NCBI RefSeq assembly: GCF_002272835.1
Contig: NZ_MLAO01000002.1
Location: forward strand, 156,980 to 220,979
Source of the DNA: Helicobacter sp. 11S03491-1
GTDB lineage: Bacteria; Campylobacterota; Campylobacteria; Campylobacterales; Helicobacteraceae
Reading direction: 5' to 3'
DNA: 64,000 nucleotides
In this document: positions 9,514 through 17,219 of the stretch, piece by piece
Numbering within the stretch: position 1 is the first letter of the stretch
Layout: every line of letters starts with the position of its first letter
The notes under the pieces: model-generated
Told to the model about the DNA's origin: nothing
Databases searched by the model: none
The model's input: only the letters and a program-made list of their open reading frames with translations
Program-made: the position numbers and the translations under genes

Positions 9514-10770
9514 TTGAAAATTAACCCGGATCGTTATGAAAAATTTCTCATGGATTTATCTCTGAAGACAGATCCCAATCAGCCTTATACAAGGCGTTCT
9601 TTTAGTGATATGTTTGTAGAAGGTCGCCAATGGTTAAGTGAGAAAATGTTGGAATTAGGTCTTGAAGTTTCCCTAGATTGCGCCGGCAATCTTATAGGCA
9701 AAAGAGCAGGTAAAAATCATCAATCCGGTTATCCTCATACAATTGCTATAGGTTCTCATAGTGATAGTGTGCCAAGTGGGGGCAGATATGATGGGATAGC
9801 CGGAGTGATTGCAGGATTAGAATGTGTAGCGAGTCTTAATGATAAAAACATTGCCCTAGAGCATGATTTAGAAATTATAGATTTTTTGGCTGAAGAACCT
9901 AGTGAGTGGGGTGTTTCTTGTATAGGGAGTCGAGGAATAAGTGGGTTTTTAGATGAAAAAACTCTCCAATTGTCTCATCCCCAAACAGGTGAAAAATTGG
10001 GTATAGCAATCAATCGCATGGGTGGGGATAGCGCCGGGTTAAAAAAAGCCACTCATATAAAAGCATTTTTTGAACTTCATATTGAGCAAGGTAAGGTTTT
10101 AGAAACTCTAGGTATGGATATTGGTATTGTAAGTTCTATTGTAGGGATTATGCGTATTGAAGTCAGTTTTTTAGGAGAAAGCAATCATGCCGGTACTACT
10201 CCGATGAATATGAGAAAAGATGCCGGAAGAATAGCTTGTGAAATGAGTGTTTTGGGAAATATTCTGGCATCAGAAATTTCCAAAAGAAATGAAGGTTATT
10301 TTGTGGCTACTTGTGGGCAAATATTTTTTAAACCCAATGCAAGCAATGTGATTTGTGGCGCTAGTAAAATTGTTTTTGATGTGCGTTCTGATTCAAGAGC
10401 ATTGATGGAAGAATTTAGGGATAGATTGCTTGAAGAAACACAAAAAATTTCTAAAAAGCAAGGTATTTTACTCCAAAATTTTGAGGTTTTGAGTGATACT
10501 CGACCTACATATTGTGATAGAAATTTAATGGGTATTTTAGAAGGAGTATGTAAAAAAGATGCCCTTCCTTTTATGGTGATGCCAAGTGGAGCGGGACATG
10601 ATAGTGCTTTTATGAGCCATCTGGCTCCTGTAGCTATGATTTTTGTCCCCAGTCAGGGAGGCAAAAGCCATTGTCCGGAAGAATATACTTCAAAAGAGGA
10701 GTTAGGCAATGGTGTGAATGTGCTTTTTAAAGCTCTTTTAGAATATGACAAACAATTTATTAATTCATAA
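9514..10770 (+). CDS. M20-family N-carbamoyl-L-amino acid / allantoate amidohydrolase
   Basis: Zinc-dependent amidase of the HyuC/AmaB/allantoate amidohydrolase branch of peptidase family M20. Motifs include GSHSDSVPSGGRYDG (metal His and bridging Asp), the EEPSEWG metal/catalytic acid region, HIEQGKVLE, and GAGHDSAFMSHLAP near the C-terminus; the dimerisation/lid domain lies between. TTG start with AAGGAG (9502-9507) six bases upstream. Next to a hydantoinase, its likely job is removal of the carbamoyl group from N-carbamoyl-glutamate to give glutamate, CO2 and ammonia. Length 418 fits the family. Substrate is inferred from operon logic. Confidence 0.87.
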   Translation: MKINPDRYEKFLMDLSLKTDPNQPYTRRSFSDMFVEGRQWLSEKMLELGLEVSLDCAGNLIGKRAGKNHQSGYPHTIAIGSHSDSVPSGGRYDGIAGVIAGLECVASLNDKNIALEHDLEIIDFLAEEPSEWGVSCIGSRGISGFLDEKTLQLSHPQTGEKLGIAINRMGGDSAGLKKATHIKAFFELHIEQGKVLETLGMDIGIVSSIVGIMRIEVSFLGESNHAGTTPMNMRKDAGRIACEMSVLGNILASEISKRNEGYFVATCGQIFFKPNASNVICGASKIVFDVRSDSRALMEEFRDRLLEETQKISKKQGILLQNFEVLSDTRPTYCDRNLMGILEGVCKKDALPFMVMPSGAGHDSAFMSHLAPVAMIFVPSQGGKSHCPEEYTSKEELGNGVNVLFKALLEYDKQFINS

Positions 10771-10779
10771 GGAAACAAT

Positions 10780-11880
10780 ATGGGAAGAATTTTGAAATTA
10801 AAAGATGTCTATGCTGCTGTCAAAGGTGGTTCAGTCTATGCTTGTGGTGGTGGTGGATGGGTAGAACATGGGATTGAGTTAGGGACTTTGGCAGTTACAA
10901 TTGGCAGACCTGAGTTAGTTAGTATTGATGAGATTCAACCTGATGATTATGTTGCAACAGCCGCTGCTATTGGAGCACCTGGGGGACTTAGTGATTGGGA
11001 AATGTTAGGGATAGATTATGTCAAAGCAGTACGATTTGTCCAAGAAGCTTTGGGTAGCAAAATAGCAGGGCTTATTATTGGTCAAAATGGAATGAGTTCG
11101 ACTATAAATGCATGGTTGCCCTCAGCAATTTTGGGGACAAAAGTTGTTGATGCTTTGGGAGATTTGCGTGCGCACCCTACAGGAGATATGGGTTCTTTAG
11201 GATTAGCTAATAGTCCTGAAATAATGATTCAGAGCGCTGTAGGAGGGAATCGATCAAAAAATCAATATATTGAATTGGTTGTTAAAGGAGCTACTGCAAA
11301 AATTTCTCCGATTTTGCGGACAGCTTCAGATATGTCAGGAGGGTTTATAGCCAGTTGTCGTAACCCTATCAAAGCTTCATATGTGAAAAAAAATGCAGCC
11401 CTTGGAGGGATAAGCATGGCAATTGAACTCGGAGAAGCTATTCTTGAAGCAGAAAAAAAAGGCAAAAATGCTGTTATTGATGCTATTTGCAAGCAAACTG
11501 ATGGAGTGATTTTAGCAGAAGGCAAAGTGATTAAAAATTCTTTGCAATACACTCAAGAAGCTTTTGATGTAGGGATTATTGAAGTAGGAGAAGGAAAGAA
11601 TAAAGTGATTTTGCATGTTATGAATGAATATATGGCTATTGATGATGCTTGCGGGAATAGAATAGGCACTTATCCGGATGTAATCACTACTTTTGATAAA
11701 GATGGTAATCCCATCAGCGCAGGAAAACTCAAAGCAGGGATGGATATTTTTGTATTCCATATACCCAAAACAAAAATTCCTCTTAGTTCAAGTGTTAAAG
11801 ATCCCAGTGTTTATCCTCATGTAGAAAAAACATTAGGGATTGAATTAGCAAAATATGCTCTTCAAAAGGATAAACAATGA
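10780..11880 (+). CDS. DUF917 / thiohydantoin desulfurase-family protein
   Basis: DUF917 (S-methyl-thiohydantoin desulfurase-like) family protein, 366 residues, nearly full family length. The glycine-rich N-terminus (VYACGGGGWVEHG, residues ~20-32) and VATAAAIGAPGG (~58-69) are characteristic. Members act on 5-oxo-2-thioxoimidazolidine (thiohydantoin) propionates, replacing sulfur by oxygen to give hydantoin-propionate (family knowledge recalled, not searched). This step is not needed for histidine breakdown and is the strongest sign that the operon handles a sulfur-bearing imidazole. Gap to the preceding gene is 9 bases; the 3' end overlaps the next start by 4 (ATGA). Confidence 0.85.
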   Translation: MGRILKLKDVYAAVKGGSVYACGGGGWVEHGIELGTLAVTIGRPELVSIDEIQPDDYVATAAAIGAPGGLSDWEMLGIDYVKAVRFVQEALGSKIAGLIIGQNGMSSTINAWLPSAILGTKVVDALGDLRAHPTGDMGSLGLANSPEIMIQSAVGGNRSKNQYIELVVKGATAKISPILRTASDMSGGFIASCRNPIKASYVKKNAALGGISMAIELGEAILEAEKKGKNAVIDAICKQTDGVILAEGKVIKNSLQYTQEAFDVGIIEVGEGKNKVILHVMNEYMAIDDACGNRIGTYPDVITTFDKDGNPISAGKLKAGMDIFVFHIPKTKIPLSSSVKDPSVYPHVEKTLGIELAKYALQKDKQ

Positions 11881-13526
11881 AAATACAGATTGCTTCAGGG
11901 GATAAATTAAGAACCAAAAATTGGCGTACAGAGGGTTTGTTGCGAATGCTGGAAAATGTGCTTTATGTTGGTGAAGATCCACAAAATTTGATTGTTTATG
12001 CTGCTTTGGGGAAGGCAGCAAGAGATATGAAAAGTTATGAAAAAATCGTAGAAACACTCAAAAATCTTGAGATAGGTTATACCCTTATTGTGCAATCAGG
12101 GAAACCTATTGGGGTGCTAAAGACTCACTCTAAAGCTCCTGTTGTTTTGATGGCAAATTGCAATATGGTGGGGCAGTGGGCAAATGCGGATTATTTTTAT
12201 GAATTGAATAAAAAGGGGTTGATTTGTTGGGGAGGATTGACAGCAGGAGATTGGCAATACATTGGATCACAAGGGGTGATTCAAGGCACTTATGAGATTT
12301 TTTGTCAGATTGCACGCAAGCATTTTAACCATTCTCTGGAAGGAAGATTTATCCTTACAGCCGGACTTGGAGGCATGGGTGGGGCACAAGGATTGGCAGG
12401 ATTTATGGCTGGTGGAGCAACTTTGATTGTTGAGGTTGATGAAGAACGCATTGATAAGCGTCTCAAAAATGGCTATCTGCAAAAAAAGGCAAAAACACTT
12501 GACCAAGCCCTAAGTCTTATCCAAGATGCTATAAAGAAAAAAGAAGCACTATCTGTAGGGCTTTTGGGAAATGCTGCCCAAATTTATCCCCAAATACTTC
12601 AAAGAGGTATCTTGCCCGATATTGTTACAGATCAAACATCTGCACATGATTTGGTCTATGGCTATATCCCTGTTGGATTTACTCCGGAAGAGATCAAAGA
12701 ATTAAGAGAAAAGAATCCTAAAAAGCTCATGGAAGCTTCTTTGGCTTCTATTAAAATCCATTTAGAAGCTATGCTTGGTTTTCAAAAAAGAGGCTCTATT
12801 GTGTTTGATAATGGTAATTTAATACGCACACAAGCTAAAAATGCAGGAGTGCAAGAGGCTTTTAATATCCCTGTTTTTACAGAGGCATTTTTGAGAGATT
12901 TGTTTTGTCAGGCTATTGGTCCTTTTCGTTGGGTATCTTTGTGCAACAACAAAGAAGATATTGCTAAAATCGATGCTTTTATCTTGAAACATTTTGAACA
13001 TAACAAAATTGTAAGCAATTGGATAAAACTCGCTTCAAAATATATTCCTTTTGAAGGGTTGCCTGCAAGGATTGCCTGGCTTGGACATGGAGAAAGGACC
13101 CAATTAGCCTTAGGCGTTAATGAAATGGTAGCTAATAAGGATCTTTCAGGTCCTATTGCTTTTACAAGAGATCATCTGGATGCCGGTGCTATGGCGCATC
13201 CTAATATCATGACAGAAAATATGCTTGATGGGAGTGATGGCATTGCTGATTGGCCTCTTTTGAATGCGATGTTAAATTGTTCTTCAGAAGCTGATTTGGT
13301 AGCTATCCATTCAGGAGGAGGAGGTTATAGCGGGTATATGACTTCTGCCGGAGTTACTCTTATTGCAGATGGGAGTAAGGAAGCTGCAGAGAGGTTAAGT
13401 TTATCTTTGAATAATGATACGGCTTTAGGTGTGATGAGGTATGCAGATGCAGGTTATGAAATAGCTTTAAGGGAGGCTAAATCTAAAAATATCGGATATT
13501 TTGATTTAAGAAATTCAAAGGAATAA
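11877..13526 (+). CDS. Urocanase-family protein, probable thiourocanate hydratase
   Basis: NAD-dependent hydratase of the urocanase fold, 549 residues (urocanase ~555). Family features: VLMANCNMVGQWA, GSQGVIQGTYE, NAD loop TAGLGGMGGAQ (~160-170), GHGERTQLALGVNEMV, RDHLDAGAMAHPN, DGSDGIADWPLLNAML and GVMRYADAGYE. Two hallmarks of true HutU are changed: the active-site Cys context ARICW reads ARIAW (Ala400), and the HHGGGVGMG(F/Y)SQHAG loop reads HSGGGGYSGYMTSAG from His478. With the neighbouring desulfurase, hydantoinase and carbamoylase, hydration of thiourocanate fits better than of urocanate. Cytoplasmic; start ATGA-coupled to the DUF917 gene. Confidence 0.86.
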   Translation: MKIQIASGDKLRTKNWRTEGLLRMLENVLYVGEDPQNLIVYAALGKAARDMKSYEKIVETLKNLEIGYTLIVQSGKPIGVLKTHSKAPVVLMANCNMVGQWANADYFYELNKKGLICWGGLTAGDWQYIGSQGVIQGTYEIFCQIARKHFNHSLEGRFILTAGLGGMGGAQGLAGFMAGGATLIVEVDEERIDKRLKNGYLQKKAKTLDQALSLIQDAIKKKEALSVGLLGNAAQIYPQILQRGILPDIVTDQTSAHDLVYGYIPVGFTPEEIKELREKNPKKLMEASLASIKIHLEAMLGFQKRGSIVFDNGNLIRTQAKNAGVQEAFNIPVFTEAFLRDLFCQAIGPFRWVSLCNNKEDIAKIDAFILKHFEHNKIVSNWIKLASKYIPFEGLPARIAWLGHGERTQLALGVNEMVANKDLSGPIAFTRDHLDAGAMAHPNIMTENMLDGSDGIADWPLLNAMLNCSSEADLVAIHSGGGGYSGYMTSAGVTLIADGSKEAAERLSLSLNNDTALGVMRYADAGYEIALREAKSKNIGYFDLRNSKE

Positions 13527-13527
13527 G

Positions 13528-14799
13528 ATGAAAAATAAACTAACAACTAGAGCAATTGTTGCAGCTGCGATAGGGAATGCATTGGAATGGTATGATTTTA
13601 GTGTTTTTGCTTTTTTTGCAAGTTACATCGCGCATAATTTTTTTATTGATGGTGATGGGACATCTGCTCTTTTTAGTGCTTTTTTGCTTTTTGGGGTTGG
13701 TTTTATTGCAAGACCTTTGGGAGCACTATTTTTAGGAAGTTATGGAGATAGAGCTGGGAGAAAGGCAGCCTTGACATTAACAATCTTGCTTATGGCAGTG
13801 GGAACTTTGATCATAGCTATTGCCCCACCAATCTGGTTTATCGGGATAGGAGCACCTATATTATTGCTTATAGCAAGACTTTTGCAAGGATTTTCAACAG
13901 GTGGAGAGATTGGCGGGGCAGCTGCATTTTTGATTGAATATGCTCCTAAAGAAAAAAAGGGAGTTTATAGTTCCTGGCTTCAAGCAAGTATGGGTATTTC
14001 AAATATTCTTGCTGCTTTAGCAGGGATTTTGATCACCTACTTCTTTAGTGAAAAAGAAATTTTGGATTGGGCATGGAGATTGGCTTTTGTTTTTGGGCTT
14101 TTGATTATTCCGGTGGGATTGTATATCCGCAAAACTTTAGACGAAACCCCTGAGTTTCAAGATCAAATTAAGAAAGATCCTTCCAAAATCAAACACCATC
14201 GCCCTCTTTTTGATTTGTTTAAAAGATATCCAAGACAGCTTGTTGAAGGGATATTATTTTCGATTTTATGGACATCAAGTGTTTATACTTTAATTATTTA
14301 TATGCCTACTTATTATACTTCTTCGGTTGTTGGGCTTGGATTTAGTAAATCTGAAAGTTTCAGTGCCAGTTTTATTGGAAATATTTTTATGGTAATAGGA
14401 TGTGTGGTAGCCGGAAAACTTGCAGATAAGTTTGGGATAAAAAAAATACTCCAAATAAGCATTGTCGTTATGTTGGTAGCTATTTTTCCTTTGCTTTATT
14501 GGTTGCATGCAACTCCAAGCTTTGAGCACTTGATTTTGATACATACATTTTTTTGTCTTTGTGTGGCTTTTTTTGTGGGGGTTGCTCCTGTGGCATTAGC
14601 TATCCTTTATCCGGTAGCGATCCGATCAAGTGGAATGGCAATCTCTTATAACACAGCTGCTATATTTTTTGCAGGTTTTACGCCTGCATTGATGACTTGG
14701 GCAACTCAATATAGTGTTTATGCACCTGCGTATTATTTGGCTTTTTGTTGTGTTCTGGCATTTGCCAGTGTTATCTTTATGTTTAAGGAGAAAAAATGA
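13528..14799 (+). CDS. MFS transporter, metabolite:H+ symporter (MHS) family
   Basis: Twelve-TM major facilitator of the MHS group (ProP, KgtP, citrate and shikimate carriers). Signatures: N-terminal GNALEWYDFSVFAFFA in TM1, the loop-2 motif GDRAGRKAALTLTILLM and GFSTGGEIGGAAAFL in TM4. It starts one base after the preceding stop (TAAG ATG) and its last four bases overlap the lyase start (ATGA). Because the lyase downstream carries a signal peptide, the most economical cargo is thiourocanate made in the periplasm; ergothioneine itself or another carboxylate is possible. Confidence 0.88.
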   Translation: MKNKLTTRAIVAAAIGNALEWYDFSVFAFFASYIAHNFFIDGDGTSALFSAFLLFGVGFIARPLGALFLGSYGDRAGRKAALTLTILLMAVGTLIIAIAPPIWFIGIGAPILLLIARLLQGFSTGGEIGGAAAFLIEYAPKEKKGVYSSWLQASMGISNILAALAGILITYFFSEKEILDWAWRLAFVFGLLIIPVGLYIRKTLDETPEFQDQIKKDPSKIKHHRPLFDLFKRYPRQLVEGILFSILWTSSVYTLIIYMPTYYTSSVVGLGFSKSESFSASFIGNIFMVIGCVVAGKLADKFGIKKILQISIVVMLVAIFPLLYWLHATPSFEHLILIHTFFCLCVAFFVGVAPVALAILYPVAIRSSGMAISYNTAAIFFAGFTPALMTWATQYSVYAPAYYLAFCCVLAFASVIFMFKEKK

Positions 14800-16442
14800 A
14801 TTTATTAAAAAATATATCAAAAATTATGATAATGAGTATTTGTTTGTTTGCCATAGGGTTTGGAAAGCAAACAAAACCTTTGGAATTAGATCCAAATCAC
14901 CGATTGAGTTTGCAAGAAGTTTATGAAGTGGCTTATGATCATCGCAAAGTTACCCTTACTCAATCATCTTTAGAGAATATCAAAAGAGGTCATCAAATTG
15001 TTATGGAAGCTGCCTTGCTGGATAAGCCTGTTTATGGACTCACTACTGGGGTAGGCTGGAACAAAGACAGGCCTGTTTTTGAAGAAGTAGGAGGCAAGAA
15101 GATCCTTTCAAAAGAATTGCTAAAACTTTCTAAGCATTTTAATACAATTTCTTTGAGGGCGCATGGTTTGGGTATCGGGGAGCCTTTGTCCAATGAAATT
15201 GTGCGTGCTTCTATGTTGATACGTCTAAACACTATCACCAGTGGGGGGACAGGAGTATCTTTGGAAGTAGCAAAGGCTTATGAGGATTTTATTAACCGTG
15301 ATGTTACACCTGTTGTGCCCATGAATGGAAGCGTGGGAGAAGCAGATATCACCTTGGCTTCTCATATTGGTTTAGCAATGATTGGGGAGTGGAAAGTAAG
15401 CTACCAAGGCAAAATTTATCCGAGTTTAGAGGGTTTGAAAAAAGCGGGTTTAAAGCCTATTGAACTTGTGGGTAAAGACTTTTTATCTATCTTGAGTAAT
15501 AATTCTATCACTGCTGCAAGAGCGGTTTTGAGCACTCTTAAAGCCCAAAAATTCTATCATCAAGAAATTAGACTATTTGCTTTGATGTTAGAAGGTTTTA
15601 ATGGTAATGTTGCACCTTTTAGTCAGGGAGCTATTGGGGATTCGAAATTCATAGGACTTCAAGAAGCTTCAAAAGAGATCAGAGATACCCTCAAAGGGAG
15701 TGATTTGTGGAAACTCTCTTCACAAAGAGCATTACAAGATCCTCTCTCTTATCGCACTATGAATTATGCGCTTGGCAATGTATATACAAGCCTTCAAGAG
15801 CTTCAAGAAGCCCTCCTTATCCAAATTAATCGCAACGATGATAACCCTATGGTGCTTTTGAATGCTCCAAAGGCAGAGGGATCGCAGCTTCAATCTTATG
15901 ATGTCAAGGATGGCGGGGCGATTTATCCGACTGCAAATTTTAATTTTTTGCCTGTGGTTTTAAAGGTAGAGAGTCTCAACATTTCTTTAGCGAGACTTGC
16001 AGAAAATATGACCCAACAACTTATCCGTATCTCTAACCCGGATTTTACAAAACTTCCAAGATTCCTCAATGCTCCCACAAATCATGGACATGGTTTTGGT
16101 GCAATTGAAAAGCCATTTAGTCAGAGTAATATTATGATTAAAAATCTTGCTTTGCCTCAATCATTTCATACTGTCGTGCTTGCAGGGGATATTGAAGATG
16201 TCGCTTCAATGGGGAATCTTTCTGTGGCACATTTGGGCGATATTATAGAACATCTTTATGAGATCGCAGCCTTTCAGCTTCTAGAGGGGACACAGAGTTT
16301 AGATTTACGAAAAGGTTTTGTTCCCGGCGTCTCTTCTGCTGCAATCAAAAATCAATATCGCAAAATAGTTCCTTTTGTAAGTCAAGATAGAATTTATTCT
16401 GATGCCATCAAACAAAGCATACTTTTTGCCAAAGAACTTTAA
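14796..16442 (+). CDS. MIO-less aromatic ammonia-lyase homologue, probable exported ergothionase
   Basis: Homologue of histidine ammonia-lyase, 548 residues, with the family fold signatures PVYGLTTGVG, ISNNSITAAR, QINRNDDNP and APTNHGHGFGAIEKPFSQ. The MIO-forming Ala-Ser-Gly is absent: GSVGASGDLAPL is replaced by GSVGEADITLAS (Glu182-Ala183-Asp184). Ergothionases are lyase homologues that work without MIO and eliminate trimethylamine from ergothioneine to give thiourocanate (established family knowledge). The first ~24 residues (MNLLKNISKIMIMSICLFAI...) are a basic-hydrophobic signal peptide, so the enzyme is probably periplasmic, unlike typical HutH. Last gene of the operon, overlapping the transporter by 4 bases; a strong terminator follows. 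An exported lyase on another substrate remains possible. Confidence 0.8.
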   Translation: MNLLKNISKIMIMSICLFAIGFGKQTKPLELDPNHRLSLQEVYEVAYDHRKVTLTQSSLENIKRGHQIVMEAALLDKPVYGLTTGVGWNKDRPVFEEVGGKKILSKELLKLSKHFNTISLRAHGLGIGEPLSNEIVRASMLIRLNTITSGGTGVSLEVAKAYEDFINRDVTPVVPMNGSVGEADITLASHIGLAMIGEWKVSYQGKIYPSLEGLKKAGLKPIELVGKDFLSILSNNSITAARAVLSTLKAQKFYHQEIRLFALMLEGFNGNVAPFSQGAIGDSKFIGLQEASKEIRDTLKGSDLWKLSSQRALQDPLSYRTMNYALGNVYTSLQELQEALLIQINRNDDNPMVLLNAPKAEGSQLQSYDVKDGGAIYPTANFNFLPVVLKVESLNISLARLAENMTQQLIRISNPDFTKLPRFLNAPTNHGHGFGAIEKPFSQSNIMIKNLALPQSFHTVVLAGDIEDVASMGNLSVAHLGDIIEHLYEIAAFQLLEGTQSLDLRKGFVPGVSSAAIKNQYRKIVPFVSQDRIYSDAIKQSILFAKEL

Positions 16443-16465
16443 AAAATTAGACATAAATAAAACTC

Positions 16466-16509
16466 AAGATACCTTAATCCTAAGAGATTGGGGTATCTTA
16501 TAATTTTCT
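16466..16509 (+). terminator. Rho-independent terminator of the ergothioneine-type operon
   Basis: Fourteen-base stem, AAGATACCTTAATC with GATTGGGGTATCTT (two G-U pairs), loop CTAAGA, followed by ATAATTTTCT. It lies 24 bases after the lyase stop. Confidence 0.8.
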
Positions 16510-17219
16510 TAGCAAACATCCAAAGTCAATACAATTTTACTTAATCTGTTATAACTGCTATATTTCAATTGCCATGATAAGTCTTTTTATAAAAGAAGAA
16601 AACTTTAAAATTTTAAATAATTACATTTATTATGAACCTCCATTATTGCAACCAGAGAACATAGCAAATATCGATTTTTCTGTGATGAGAGAACTTGATG
16701 ACCTTTAATATACTTGTGAGACTTGGAATATTTGAATTTTTTATAGATAATGAATTGAATATTTTGCGATAGTACGCAAGGGTTTTGTGGCGGAATCAAA
16801 TATGGATTTTGTATTTGTTGGCAGCACAAAAATGTATTGTTAAAATGAAATCAAAAATAGAATTTAACTAAAATTATGAGATATAATAAAAAATTCCTTG
16901 TCTTGATCTAACTTGTATTGCGCGAGACATTTTATACAATTATTTATGAAGTGTCCTCATCATTATCTCAAAAATAGAAAAAATATTTATTTTAAATAAT
17001 TTTTATTATCCATAAGATTAAGGCATCTATTATCAATAATAGGAATAATAATCTTATTTTATTAAGCTTTATTATTTTTATATAAAAATTATAATTATTT
17101 TCAAAATAAATATTTATTTGTATTAAATTAGAAAAATAATTTCATTTAAGTATTTTTTAAAAATTAAAATAGTTTAATAATATTATTCATTTAGATACAT
17201 AAGATAAAAAGGAGAATTT
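16510..17219. other. Intergenic, AT-rich autotransporter leader region
   Basis: About 700 bases without a supportable gene; all frames are broken within a few dozen codons. The last 250 bases are extremely AT-rich. They end in a good ribosome site (AAGGAG, ~17209-17214) before the ATG at 17220, so the promoter of the autotransporter must be here. Confidence 0.5.

Noticed and set aside
11877..16442. Canonical histidine utilisation (hutU-hutH)
   Set aside because: Lyase lacks the MIO triad and has a signal peptide, urocanase lacks its Cys, hutI/hutG are absent and a thiohydantoin desulfurase-like gene is present.
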